From JBAXEO01 sp964541375 (GTDB lineage Bacteria > Actinomycetota > Coriobacteriia > Anaerosomatales > JAAXUF01), in contig CAZIPT010000008.1 of NCBI GenBank assembly GCA_964541375.1, positions 1 to 46,097 of the forward strand: a stretch of DNA of 46,097 nt. Direction: 5' to 3'. Shown here piece after piece: positions 25,392-34,468 of this stretch. Every line of letters starts with the position of its first letter. Position 1 is the stretch's first letter. Made by a program: the position numbers and the translations under genes. Below the pieces are notes generated by a model. It was not told where the DNA came from and searched no databases. It saw only the letters and a program-made list of their open reading frames with translations.

Positions 25392-26653
25392 GGGCGTCCC
25401 GCCCGCACGTACTCCCTGGTGTCGCGCCAGAGCAGCGCGCCGACCGCCTTGCCGCCCTCGTCATTGGTGTGACTGATGTCGGCGAAGTACTCGATCGGCA
25501 GCACGTCGGGCCCGGTGTTGTAGTCGAGCAGCCTGAACCCCGCCGCTTCGATGGGCGCACGGAGCGCAGCGATGTTTGCGGCATACTGCGCGGGGTCGAT
25601 GAGCTGGTAGTCCTCGACCAGCCGCCGGTTCAGCGGACCGACGAAGAAGACCGCTTTCTTGCCTCGCGCGGCGAGGTCTTGCGCGAGCAGCGCGAGGAAA
25701 CGCACGTCACTGTCGGAAGGACTGACGGTGAACGACGCGGTCTCGGCGTAGCGTGAGATGACGATCATCTGCTGGCCGGGTTCGAGTTGCTCGAACGCCG
25801 CGAACCCGTCATCGAGTGGGGCGGTGTCCGAGGCTAGCTCGGTGGGCACCGGAGCGCTCGGCGCCCTGCCTGCCAGAAGCTCCTGCGGCTTGCCCCCGAA
25901 CAGCCGGCGGTCGAGCGAATCGCGCTCCTTCCAGAGCAGCCAGTGCTTGCCGACGAAGGCATCGATGCGCGAGGTCTGCTCGGCGACGGCCGAAGGCTTC
26001 ACGCCGAGATACGCGGCGGCGGTCGTGTCGAGGCTCAGCCCGAGCATCTTTGGCAGCTCCGGATAGCGCATCACGGCGCCCTCGCGTGAGGCCGGGTTGA
26101 AGGTGTGGTAGGTGAGCTGGACGAAGACGACGTCGGAGTCCTCGGCGGCCTTGCGTGCGATGAAGTACTCGTCGGACATGAACTGGCCGTTACTGGCGAG
26201 ATTGAACGTGCGGTTCGGCCAGCCCCCGCGCGAAGCGGCCGCCTGGAAGGCGTAGGGGTAGGTGTTTGCGGAATCCTTGATCCGATGGCCCCACGTGGGC
26301 GATGCGCCGACGAACGCCACTATCGGGCCGCCCTTGGTGTTCAGCGAGCTTGAGTGGATCGCCTCGAAGTAGTCGGAAATCGACGCTGTCGGGAGAGTCT
26401 CCGGTAGCCGGTAGGCGTTGGCATAGGTCGCATCTGGCTGAAGGGTTCGCGCGACGACTGAGTCAACGGCCCACAGCATGGCGGCGAGGAGAGCGAACCG
26501 AAGCGCCAGCCGCCACCAGGGAAGCTGTCGACCGGTTCGAGTTCCCACCGGCTCGGCGATCGCGTCAGGCGCGAAGAAGCCGCCCGAGTCACCCGCCGGC
26601 TCGCTTTCGCCCCCGCCCTTTTCCACCCGGTCTCCAAACTGCGTCCCGCGCAC
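25388..26653 (-). CDS. Membrane-anchored SGNH-hydrolase-like protein (AlgJ/X- or DltD-like)
   Basis: About 421 residues. A polar N-terminus is followed by one membrane helix (about 50-70, LALRFALLAAMLWAVDSV) and a large extracellular domain. VAFVGASPTWGH is the nucleophile block. DISHTNDEGG near the C-terminus supplies the Asp-x-x-His pair of SGNH enzymes, and NLASNGQFMSDEY holds a block-III-like Asn. This is the partner expected for an MBOAT: it completes transfer of the acyl group to the surface polymer. It overlaps the MBOAT gene by 4 bp. The start is uncertain because several codons precede the helix. Confidence 0.82.
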   Translation of the reverse strand: MRGTQFGDRVEKGGGESEPAGDSGGFFAPDAIAEPVGTRTGRQLPWWRLALRFALLAAMLWAVDSVVARTLQPDATYANAYRLPETLPTASISDYFEAIHSSSLNTKGGPIVAFVGASPTWGHRIKDSANTYPYAFQAAASRGGWPNRTFNLASNGQFMSDEYFIARKAAEDSDVVFVQLTYHTFNPASREGAVMRYPELPKMLGLSLDTTAAAYLGVKPSAVAEQTSRIDAFVGKHWLLWKERDSLDRRLFGGKPQELLAGRAPSAPVPTELASDTAPLDDGFAAFEQLEPGQQMIVISRYAETASFTVSPSDSDVRFLALLAQDLAARGKKAVFFVGPLNRRLVEDYQLIDPAQYAANIAALRAPIEAAGFRLLDYNTGPDVLPIEYFADISHTNDEGGKAVGALLWRDTREYVRAGRP

Positions 26654-26773
26654 TTGAATGGGCTAACAGATTCTACACCGAGGGGTGTGAGCGATTCGGG
26701 GATACACTATCCGTCAGATACTGAACGCGAGCGCACTCACTTGGTTCGCAGCTCGACAAGGGAGCGTCCTCTG

Positions 26774-27274
26774 ATGAGACATTCCAGAGCAACATCAGTG
26801 TTCTTCGCTGCGGCCCTCGCCGCAACACTGGTGTTTCCGGCGGCGGCTCAAGCGGCGGTCACGATTCATGTGAACGCGGGTGTCGGTTCTGCCCGGCTGG
26901 GGATGAAGGACTCGACGGCGAAGCGCAAGCTCGGCCGAGTGTCCAAGTCGGGCAGGGACAGAAGCTATGCGGGGCAGGTCGTCTACTTCGCCTACTTCGG
27001 AAAGAAGCGTAGCGGCAAGTACCCGCTCGAGATGTACTCGAACCGCAAGCATCGAGTATTCGGCTTCGTCGTGAACCGCGCGGGATACAGGACCAGGGCC
27101 GGCATCAGTGTCGGGTCGACCGAGGCCGCATTGCTCTCGGCGTACCCTTCGGGGCTCGCGAGGTACCCCGGTAGCGTCTACACGCGTTACCACCTCGGGG
27201 GACGGAGCGGGACGGACTTCTACGTTCGCAACAGTGACCAAACGGTGACCAAGATCATGGTCTGGACCTACTGA
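26774..27274 (+). CDS. Secreted protein of unknown function
   Basis: A 166-residue protein from ATG 26774, with GGGAG upstream. The signal peptide ends AAAQAA, and the mature part is basic and beta-rich. It begins IHVNAGVGSARLGMKDSTAKRKLG and contains ISVGSTEAALLSAYPSG, two versions of a motif often seen in secreted actinobacterial proteins of unknown role. It shares one base (TGATG) with the next gene, an L,D-transpeptidase, so the two are translationally coupled and probably work together at the wall. Confidence 0.7.
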   Translation: MRHSRATSVFFAAALAATLVFPAAAQAAVTIHVNAGVGSARLGMKDSTAKRKLGRVSKSGRDRSYAGQVVYFAYFGKKRSGKYPLEMYSNRKHRVFGFVVNRAGYRTRAGISVGSTEAALLSAYPSGLARYPGSVYTRYHLGGRSGTDFYVRNSDQTVTKIMVWTY

Positions 27275-27999
27275 TGGGCGCCCGAGCTGGCCGCAGCGTA
27301 GCAGCACTGGTTGCCGGTACTCTGATCTCGTTTGCCCTGGTGTCTCCGGCGATCGCGGTTGCCCCACCAAGCACACCGACACTTGATCTGGTGTCGGAGT
27401 CACTTATCGCGAACGGGCGCATCCTCAACGGCATCGCTGATCCTTCCACCTCGGTGACGCTGCTGGCCGATGGCCGACCGGTCTCCTCGGCGGCAGGCGT
27501 GACTTCGGGCGGCGCTTACGCGGTCACTGCCGGATCGCTTCCCTACGGGCACTTCACTTTGCAGGTCGCCTCGCAGAACGCCTCAGGCACAGCGTTCAGC
27601 GCCGGTGTGACGGCCTACAACCTGGGTTCCACCCCCGCCTACAACAAGTACGTTCTGGTCGACAAGTCCGACATGATGCTCTACCTGGTCAGGGGCGGTG
27701 TCGTGCTGCAGGCTTCGCCGGTGGCTATCGGGATGCCCCGTACGCCCACGCCCACCGGAACCTTCAGGATGGATACCACGCAGAAGAAGAAGCGCTGGAG
27801 CCCGTGGGGTGTGCGTCGAGTGCCGCTGCAGCGAAAGATCCGCGGGCACTGGCGCCCCACGAGCTACTACATCCACGGCACAAACGACTCCAGCAGTATC
27901 GGTACGTGGGCGAGTCACGGATGCGTACGTATGTACAACGCTGACATTCTGCGGCTCTCGAGAGTGACCTGGCACGTCATCGCCGTTATCAGACCCTAG
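27274..27999 (+). CDS. L,D-transpeptidase (YkuD) with N-terminal Ig-like domain
   Basis: A 241-residue exported enzyme. The signal peptide (SVAALVAGTLISFALVSPAIA) is followed by a small Ig-like domain (about 35-115) and the YkuD domain (about 125-241). The active site is present as YYIHGTNDSS and ASHGCVRM, the latter carrying the catalytic cysteine. It forms 3-3 peptidoglycan cross-links or tethers proteins. Unlike the transpeptidase at 4316-5377 it has no VanW-type domain. Its start codon overlaps the stop of the preceding secreted protein gene. Confidence 0.92.
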   Translation: MGARAGRSVAALVAGTLISFALVSPAIAVAPPSTPTLDLVSESLIANGRILNGIADPSTSVTLLADGRPVSSAAGVTSGGAYAVTAGSLPYGHFTLQVASQNASGTAFSAGVTAYNLGSTPAYNKYVLVDKSDMMLYLVRGGVVLQASPVAIGMPRTPTPTGTFRMDTTQKKKRWSPWGVRRVPLQRKIRGHWRPTSYYIHGTNDSSSIGTWASHGCVRMYNADILRLSRVTWHVIAVIRP

Positions 28000-28016
28000 C
28001 GGCGCGGGAGTTCCCC

Positions 28017-29117
28017 GTGTCCGCCCGCACATGCTCCGCGCGCCAGGACACGGTGCGGGTCTTCCTCGCGCTCGTTGCGGTTGCCGGAGTCACATCGCTC
28101 GGCCTGTGTGTGGGATGCGCGAGCGGCCCGAACGTCATCACGCCTACCACGTCGGCCAGCGCGCCGGCGATCGAGACCGCCACAACGACCGTCGAGCCGA
28201 CCGCGAGCGCTACGCCGCTCGCCCCCGCCGCCGAGCAGACTCCCACCGTCCCGGCGGTTGCGGCTACCGAGTCCGCTGCGCCGCCGGTGGCCAAGCCTCC
28301 CGCCACAGACGTCGCTCGAGTGCTCGCTGACACCAAGGCCATCGTCGATTTCGGCGTTCGCAAGGGCGGGAGCAGGGCCGAACGGCGGGCGTTCGACTAC
28401 ATCCTGAGGAGGCTGCGCGACTTGGGTTACGAGCCGAGGACCGAGTCGTTCGCCCTGCCCGATGGCTCCACCAGCCGCAACATCATCGTCGTGGTTCCGG
28501 GCAGCGATCCGCGTGTCGTCTCGGTGGGTGCCCACATCGACTCCAAGCCGCCTGCACCGGGCGCGAACGACAGCGCGGTAGCGTGCGGGCTGTTGCTCGA
28601 GTACGCGCGGCTCCTCAAGGACAACCCTGCGGTGCCGACGGTGGAGCTGGACTTCTTTGGCGCCGAGGAATACGTGGACAGCGTCCCCGGTCACCACCAC
28701 TACGGATCGAGGCACCGGGTCGCGTCGATGAGCAAGAAGGAGCGCCGCAACCTGGTGGGCATGATCTCGGTCGATGTGATCGGCGTCGGAGAGAACCTGC
28801 ACACGCGCACGATGGGTGTCGGTCCGAAGGCGATGTCGGACCTGGTCTTGAAGGAGGCCCGCCGACAGGGTGTGCACATGACCTATCTGCGCGACCCCGG
28901 CTCCACCGGATGGAGCGATCATGAGCCGTACGAGCGCGCCGGATATCCGGCGGTCTGGGTGGAGCGTCTCACCGACCCGGCGTATCACACGAGTCGCGAC
29001 ATCACCACGCATCTTCAGAAGAGCCGTGTGAAGGAGACCGCCAAAGTCGTTCTCGGCGTGGTGCGCGCCCTCGACCACAAGAAGCTCGACGCGCTGGAGG
29101 CCGCTCGCGAGAACTAG
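28017..29117 (+). CDS. M28-family zinc aminopeptidase lipoprotein
   Basis: A 366-residue protein with a GTG start. A lipobox LCVGC at about residue 34 predicts a lipid anchor, and a Thr/Pro/Ala-rich spacer follows. The M28 catalytic domain shows the expected two-zinc ligands: GAHIDSK, GANDSAVACG, FFGAEEYVDS, SVDVIG and YHTSRD. Members cleave N-terminal residues from peptides outside the cell. It follows the L,D-transpeptidase by 17 bp. Peptide scavenging or wall-peptide processing would both fit. Confidence 0.9.
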   Translation: MSARTCSARQDTVRVFLALVAVAGVTSLGLCVGCASGPNVITPTTSASAPAIETATTTVEPTASATPLAPAAEQTPTVPAVAATESAAPPVAKPPATDVARVLADTKAIVDFGVRKGGSRAERRAFDYILRRLRDLGYEPRTESFALPDGSTSRNIIVVVPGSDPRVVSVGAHIDSKPPAPGANDSAVACGLLLEYARLLKDNPAVPTVELDFFGAEEYVDSVPGHHHYGSRHRVASMSKKERRNLVGMISVDVIGVGENLHTRTMGVGPKAMSDLVLKEARRQGVHMTYLRDPGSTGWSDHEPYERAGYPAVWVERLTDPAYHTSRDITTHLQKSRVKETAKVVLGVVRALDHKKLDALEAAREN

Positions 29118-29148
29118 CGCAGGAAGGGCCGCCGGCCTCCGTGAGGTG

Positions 29149-29781
29149 TCAGTCCTGCTGCCGCTCGACTTCGGCGCAGAGCATGGATGTCAGCCACGAC
29201 CCGACCACCGCGCAGCCGTCGGTGGGAAGGTGGTTTCGCGCCGTGCTGTCGAAGAGCAGTTCCGCCCGCGCCGGGAACTCCTCGTCGGCATCCCACCACA
29301 CCAGCGCGACCGGTACGCGCGGGAGCGCGGGAACCACCCATGCGGCGTCGGCGTTGGTCGCGAGCTCCGACGGGGCCAACGCGCGCCCGCCGAGCGCGGC
29401 GATTCCCGCGGCGATTCCGTCGGCCTTCTCGGCGAGGCGGCGAACGATCGCATCGCCGGTGTAGCCCTGAAAGGCCGCGGCGTAGAAGCGGCCGTCGGGA
29501 AGATCCGCGAAGGCGCGCCAGTCCCCGGTGGGGGAGGAACCATCGCTTCGCGCGAGGTAGTAGACGAGTAGCGCCCGGACGTGAGGCGGTAGAGGCGAAT
29601 CGGCGTCGAAGGCGAAGTCGGGGTACCGGATGCGCACCGCCTGGCCCAGAAACGGCAGCAAGAAGGTACCGCTGTCGCCCGGCCGCTCCGCTTCGAAGGC
29701 GGCGCCGCTGAGTTCGCATGCGGACACCGGGTCGATGCCGGCGGCCTGCTGAATCGCTACCCTGAGCGCGTCGTCTCCCAC
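29149..29781 (-). CDS. DUF3786 protein
   Basis: A 210-residue cytoplasmic protein. GTG 29781 is preferred because AGGGAG lies upstream; the reading frame continues 39 codons further with a basic, unlikely leader. Recognisable segments are VRIRYPDFAFDADSPLPPHVRALLVYYLARSDG, and VPRVPVALVWWDADEEFPARAELLFDSTA near the end. These match DUF3786, a family of unknown function common in anaerobes. It converges on the M28 peptidase gene. No operon partner is evident. Confidence 0.75.
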   Translation of the reverse strand: MGDDALRVAIQQAAGIDPVSACELSGAAFEAERPGDSGTFLLPFLGQAVRIRYPDFAFDADSPLPPHVRALLVYYLARSDGSSPTGDWRAFADLPDGRFYAAAFQGYTGDAIVRRLAEKADGIAAGIAALGGRALAPSELATNADAAWVVPALPRVPVALVWWDADEEFPARAELLFDSTARNHLPTDGCAVVGSWLTSMLCAEVERQQD

Positions 29782-29973
29782 CAGAGGACTCCCTGTTCGC
29801 GGTGCGGACGACGGCCCCTCGTCGCCTCGCACACAGCATACCTGCACGCGTGCCACCCGTCGTCGGCAGAACCGCGCACAGGGCCGCGCGGTATGCATTC
29901 CGCAGGCAGGGATGGGTGCGCACTATGGCGAAGCTATCAGTGCTAAGCCCGTATTCGTTTCTCGGAGGATCGC

Positions 29974-32349
29974 ATGTCGGACCACCGACAGGTTTCCTGC
30001 TCGGATGAGGCCCTTGCCGCGCTGCTTGCCGCCGCGGAGGAAGGCCTCATGGCGTTCGACGCCGACGGTAGGGTCAGCTTCTTGAACCACGCCGCGGCCA
30101 CGCTTTTCGGGCGTGCGGCGGACGACCTGCTCGGCGCCTCTCCCACCGAGCTCGGGAACGCGGAGCTCGAGCGGAGGATCGAACGAGCGCGAGGAGGTGG
30201 CTCGCACCGAGCGGACCGTTTCCGTTTCGAAATCGGCGATCGCTCCCTCTCGGCACGCCTGACCCGCGGCCGAGGAAGAGAGCACACACTCGTACTGGCG
30301 CTGCGCGACGAGACGGACCTGATCTTCGAGCGCGATCGTAACGAGGCGGTCTTGTCGGCCACCGCCGACGGTCTCGTACTCCTCGATCCGGCCGACAAGG
30401 TCACCTATGTCAATCCGGCGGCGCTCGAGATGCTCAACACCAGGCGCGGCGCCGTTCTCGGCAAGACCGTGTCGATAGACGCGCTTCTCGGCGTCGAGCC
30501 ATCGGACTCGCGGGCGGAGATCGACGAGCGTTGCGGTGACGTCAAGGGCTGTGGGCAGACTGAATGCCCCGCCTACACCTCCGAGGAGCTCAGGTGTTGG
30601 CTGATCTCGGGAACGCTGTGCCACCCGGAGACGGGGCCGTGCACGTTCGAGAAGAAGCGTGGCGAGTGCGAGGAGTGCGACTTCCACCGTGCCCACGCCG
30701 AGGCGTTCGATCCTCTGGATGACAATGCAGTGAGCGAGGTCGAACTCCGCGGAGACGACCACGATCTGGTGGTGAAGGCGCGTGTCAGTGCCGTCGTCGA
30801 CGGATCCGGGAACTACATGGGCAGGATCCTCGCGCTGCGCGACGTGACGGCCGAACGCGAGATCGCGGACATGAAGAACGAGTTCGTCTCGACGGTGAGC
30901 CACGAGCTCCGTACGCCCCTGACCTCGATAAAGGGCTACGTCGACCTGATCCTCGATGGCAGTGCGGGCGACATCAACGAGATGCAGGAGGAGTTCCTCG
31001 GCATCGTGAAGGAGAACTCCGACCGTCTGGTCGAGCTGATAAACGAGATGCTCGACATCTCACGCATCGAGTCGGGCCGCGTGCACCTCAAGGTCGAGCC
31101 GCTCGACATATCCAATTCGATCGACGGGGCGGTCGATACCTTTCGCGCCGTGCTGTCACAAACCGATCGCAGCATCGACGTTCACGTGCCGGAGAATCTG
31201 CCCCAGGTTGTCGCCGACCCTGACCGCGTCGGGCAGGTGCTGATCAACCTGATCAGCAACGCCATCAAGTACTCGCCAGGCGGCGGCAAGGTCTCGATCA
31301 CCGCGGGCGAAACCGGCGACTTCGTGACCGTTTCGGTCAGCGACCAAGGACTCGGTATCAGCCGAGAGGACCAGAAGCGGCTCTTCACCAAGTTCTATCG
31401 AGTAGACACGGCCATGACGCGCGAGATCGGCGGTACCGGTCTGGGGCTTTCAATCTCCAAGACGATCGTCGAGCTGCTGGGCGGCGAGATCGGCTGTAAG
31501 AGCAGGCCCGGCAAAGGCTCGACGTTCTGGTTCAGCTTGCCGTTGGCCGATGCCGAGATGGTTCGTACGCCCTCCCTCGAGGGTCCGGACGTTGTCGGCG
31601 GCGTCGTGCTCGTTATCGACCGCGATCCTGAGGTCGCCGACTTGATCGAGACGTACCTGCTTCGCCGCGGCTACGAGGTGGTCAAGGCCCACACTGCCGA
31701 CGAGGCGCTCGCTGTCGCGCTCAAGGTGCAGCCGCGCGCTATCACGCTGGACGTGATACTTCACGAGGGCGACGGGTTCGACCTGCTGCACCGGCTGAAG
31801 GAGCGCCCTGAGACGCGCGACATACCGGTGGTGGTTCTTTCCATCGTTTGTGACGAGGGCAAGAGCTGCCGAATGGGAGCGGCGAACTATCTTGAGAAGC
31901 CGATCGACCAAGGTCGGCTGCTCAAGATCATCGACGAGATCGTCGGCTCGGTCTCATCTCCGGTGGCCCTCGTGGTCGACGACGATCGCTCGGTGGTCAA
32001 GGTCCTCTCGGAGACGCTTCGCAAGAAGGGGTTCGCGGTAGTTGCGGCGTACGACGGCACCGAGGGGGTCGCGGCGCTCGAGCAGCGCATTCCCGACATC
32101 ATCGTGACCGACCTCAAGATGCCCAAGATGGACGGCTACGACCTGATCCAGCGAGTGAAGACGACGCCGGAGTGGGCCGAGATCCCCGTCCTGGTGATGA
32201 CCGCACACCGAATCGACCACGACCGCATAGACGTGCTCGAACTGGCATCACACCGGCTTCATAAGCCGTTCTCGCCCGAACTCATTGCCGACGAGGTCGA
32301 GGCGCTCATCATGGGCACGATGGATTCGCGCCGGGAGGTCACGGCATGA
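29974..32349 (+). CDS. Cytoplasmic hybrid histidine kinase with Cys-rich module and two receiver domains
   Basis: A 791-residue protein without membrane helices. It contains PAS 1 (about 12-110) and PAS 2 (about 122-300), the latter interrupted by eight cysteines: 187, 193, 198, 208, 216, 223, 232 and 235. HisKA follows (His310 in SHELRTPLTS), then HATPase (NAIKYSPGGG, GTGLGLSISKT). Two receivers are at the C-terminus, with phospho-acceptors Asp593 (TLDVIL) and Asp713 (TDLKMP). The Cys block (GCGQTECPAY, LRCW, CEECDF) resembles modules in sensors of anaerobes and may hold an Fe-S cluster or zinc. It overlaps the next receiver gene (ATGA), forming a phosphorelay operon just upstream of the cytochromes. 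Redox sensing is inferred. Confidence 0.9.
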   Translation: MSDHRQVSCSDEALAALLAAAEEGLMAFDADGRVSFLNHAAATLFGRAADDLLGASPTELGNAELERRIERARGGGSHRADRFRFEIGDRSLSARLTRGRGREHTLVLALRDETDLIFERDRNEAVLSATADGLVLLDPADKVTYVNPAALEMLNTRRGAVLGKTVSIDALLGVEPSDSRAEIDERCGDVKGCGQTECPAYTSEELRCWLISGTLCHPETGPCTFEKKRGECEECDFHRAHAEAFDPLDDNAVSEVELRGDDHDLVVKARVSAVVDGSGNYMGRILALRDVTAEREIADMKNEFVSTVSHELRTPLTSIKGYVDLILDGSAGDINEMQEEFLGIVKENSDRLVELINEMLDISRIESGRVHLKVEPLDISNSIDGAVDTFRAVLSQTDRSIDVHVPENLPQVVADPDRVGQVLINLISNAIKYSPGGGKVSITAGETGDFVTVSVSDQGLGISREDQKRLFTKFYRVDTAMTREIGGTGLGLSISKTIVELLGGEIGCKSRPGKGSTFWFSLPLADAEMVRTPSLEGPDVVGGVVLVIDRDPEVADLIETYLLRRGYEVVKAHTADEALAVALKVQPRAITLDVILHEGDGFDLLHRLKERPETRDIPVVVLSIVCDEGKSCRMGAANYLEKPIDQGRLLKIIDEIVGSVSSPVALVVDDDRSVVKVLSETLRKKGFAVVAAYDGTEGVAALEQRIPDIIVTDLKMPKMDGYDLIQRVKTTPEWAEIPVLVMTAHRIDHDRIDVLELASHRLHKPFSPELIADEVEALIMGTMDSRREVTA

Positions 32350-32711
32350 GCCGCATCCTCGCTGTCGACGACGAGCCGCACATCCTCAAGCTCGTGGCGT
32401 TCTCACTCAAGGCAGGCGGTTTCGACGTGATCGAAGCCAGCGACGGGCTCGCGGCGATAGCGATCGCCGAGGCCGAGCAACCCGACCTGATCCTGCTGGA
32501 CGTGATGATGCCGGTACTCGACGGCTTCGAGGCATGCCGCCGGCTGAAGGGCCACCCGGCGACACGCGAGATCCCGGTCGTGATGCTGACGGCCAAGACC
32601 CAGCTGTCCGAGCAGAAGGCCGGGTTGGACAGCGGCGCGGCGGGCTACATCTGCAAGCCGTTCACACCAAAAGACCTGGTCGCTCAGGTACAGGAGTTTC
32701 TCGGCGAGTAG
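32346..32711 (+). CDS. Single-domain response regulator (receiver only)
   Basis: A 121-residue receiver domain with an acidic pocket (AVDDEPH), a phospho-acceptor Asp in LILLDVMMP, Thr in VVMLTAKT and Lys in CKPFTP. There is no output domain. It overlaps the hybrid kinase gene by 4 bp, so it is made with it and probably acts as a phosphorelay intermediate or a protein-interaction switch. Confidence 0.9.
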   Translation: MSRILAVDDEPHILKLVAFSLKAGGFDVIEASDGLAAIAIAEAEQPDLILLDVMMPVLDGFEACRRLKGHPATREIPVVMLTAKTQLSEQKAGLDSGAAGYICKPFTPKDLVAQVQEFLGE

Positions 32712-32740
32712 GCACACCAAGAGAAGGGGCGGGACCCACG

Positions 32741-33196
<456 letters not shown>

Positions 33197-33212
33197 CGCG
33201 CTCGGGCCGACT

Positions 33213-33273
33213 CCTAACAGAACCCTAACGCGTTTCGCACCCGCGCCAAACACGCCCCGAACATACTCCCAAC
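33213..33273 (+). promoter_or_regulatory. Array of CCNAAC direct repeats phased at 11 bp
   Basis: Hexamers start every 11 bp: CCTAAC 33213, CCTAAC 33224, TCGCAC 33235 (degenerate), CCAAAC 33246, CCGAAC 33257 and CCCAAC 33268. Five of six fit CCNAAC. An 11-bp direct-repeat period is how PhoB/OmpR-family dimers bind head-to-tail on one DNA face. The array ends 86 bp before the 12-haem cytochrome start. Function is inferred. Confidence 0.65.
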
Positions 33274-33359
33274 ATGGGTTTGGCGCAGAGGACGAACTGG
33301 AAGCGGACTTGCTTCACTGAGCTTCAGATGCCCATGTGGTATGCCTCTGCAGGTTCAGA

Positions 33360-34370
33360 ATGAAGGTCATGGCAAAGCTTCCGGCTCCCGGCAAGTCCCA
33401 AACCAGGTCGCGCATCATCATCGGTGCGCTTATCGGCGTTGCTGCGATTCTGGTCTTCAGCGCAGCCACGGTTGCAGTATCTTCTCCGCGAGCGTGCTAT
33501 TCGTGCCACGAGATGCGCCCTAAGGTCGACTCGTGGAGAGTCTCTCCGCATGCTGAGGTCGGCTGCTACTCGTGTCACGGCACGCCTCGGCCCTGGTACG
33601 GCGCACCGGCGTCGGTTGCGGAACGCTGGACGACGGTAGCGCGGGACATGCGCGCACGTCAGGTCTCGCAGGCGAGTCTCGAGGCGACCGGGTCAACGGG
33701 CACCACCATGTCGCCGATCACCGAGGCGGCCTGTCTGCAGTGTCACGACGCCAACCGCAAGGCAACGTCGCGCTATGGTCTGGTCATCAAGCACGCCGAG
33801 CACGCGAAACGGAACAAGTCGTGTGTCTCGTGCCACCTCTGGGCGGCGCACCCGGAACCCGGCGCAAGCCGAGGAACCCTCATGATGTCGCAGTGCTTCA
33901 ACTGCCACGGACAAGCCTCGCAGCCCAAAGCATCTGGTGAGTGCATCGTGTGCCACGTCAAGGACATGGATCTCAAGCCGGACACCCACAAGACCGGCAA
34001 CTGGCAGAAGCAGCACGGCAAGGCCGCGAAGGCAGATCGCCAACTGTGCGTGATGTGCCACAAGGACCAGTTCTGCAACAACTGCCACGGGCTCGAGATC
34101 CCGCACCCGCTTGGTTGGGCTCGGGGTGCGTCGGGACATGCCGTGTTCGCCAAGAAGGACCGTGCCGTGTGCGAGAAGTGCCACGTGGGCAATGCCAACC
34201 TGTGCACGATGTGCCACCATCAGGGCTTCGACGGCAAGAAGGGTCCCTGGGTCGCCCAGCACAACATTCAAGTGCGCGAGACCGGAGCGGCGTTCTGCTT
34301 CAAGTGCCACGACGCGACGTACTGTGTGCGTTGCCACACCAAGTCGCCGGTGCCGGCCTCGAACCCGTAG
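33360..34370 (+). CDS. Membrane-anchored dodecahaem cytochrome c
   Basis: About 336 residues; ATG 33360 or 33369 are both possible. One N-terminal anchor (IIIGALIGVAAILVFSAATVAV) is followed by 12 CXXCH haem sites, beginning ACYSCHEM, the NapC/NirT/NrfH-like opening in which Met may be a haem ligand. Others are CYSCH, CLQCH, CVSCH, CFNCH, CIVCH, CVMCH, CNNCH, CEKCH, CTMCH, CFKCH and CVRCH. Extra histidines between the sites could serve as distal ligands. It should sit on the outer membrane face and take electrons from quinol or from the NrfD/FeS complex encoded next. It is the first gene after the 11-bp repeat array. Confidence 0.92.
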   Translation: MKVMAKLPAPGKSQTRSRIIIGALIGVAAILVFSAATVAVSSPRACYSCHEMRPKVDSWRVSPHAEVGCYSCHGTPRPWYGAPASVAERWTTVARDMRARQVSQASLEATGSTGTTMSPITEAACLQCHDANRKATSRYGLVIKHAEHAKRNKSCVSCHLWAAHPEPGASRGTLMMSQCFNCHGQASQPKASGECIVCHVKDMDLKPDTHKTGNWQKQHGKAAKADRQLCVMCHKDQFCNNCHGLEIPHPLGWARGASGHAVFAKKDRAVCEKCHVGNANLCTMCHHQGFDGKKGPWVAQHNIQVRETGAAFCFKCHDATYCVRCHTKSPVPASNP

Positions 34371-34374
34371 TAGC

Positions 34375-34391
34375 ATTCACACAACCTTAAC
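34375..34391 (+). promoter_or_regulatory. Two-unit 11-bp repeat before the tetrahaem/FeS/NrfD operon
   Basis: ATTCAC (34375-34380) and CTTAAC (34386-34391) are 11 bp apart. The 13 bases ACACAACCTTAAC (34379-34391) recur exactly at 42735-42747 before the Rieske operon. It begins five bases after the stop of the 12-haem gene and 94 bp before the next start, so it may drive a second transcript. Confidence 0.5.
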
Positions 34392-34468
34392 AATACGGCA
34401 ATAGTCCATGAATCCGCTGCCGCTCATCAGGACTGATAGTTCGGATAGCTCGTACAGGTTCGGTCACC

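Noticed and set aside
26675..26688. Short inverted repeat ACACC-N4-GGTGT before the secreted protein gene
   Set aside because: Five-base arms occur readily by chance in GC-rich intergenic DNA, and no second copy was found.
33213..33273. The phased repeats as a CRISPR-like array
   Set aside because: Units are six bases with five-base gaps, far shorter than CRISPR repeats and spacers, and no cas genes are present.
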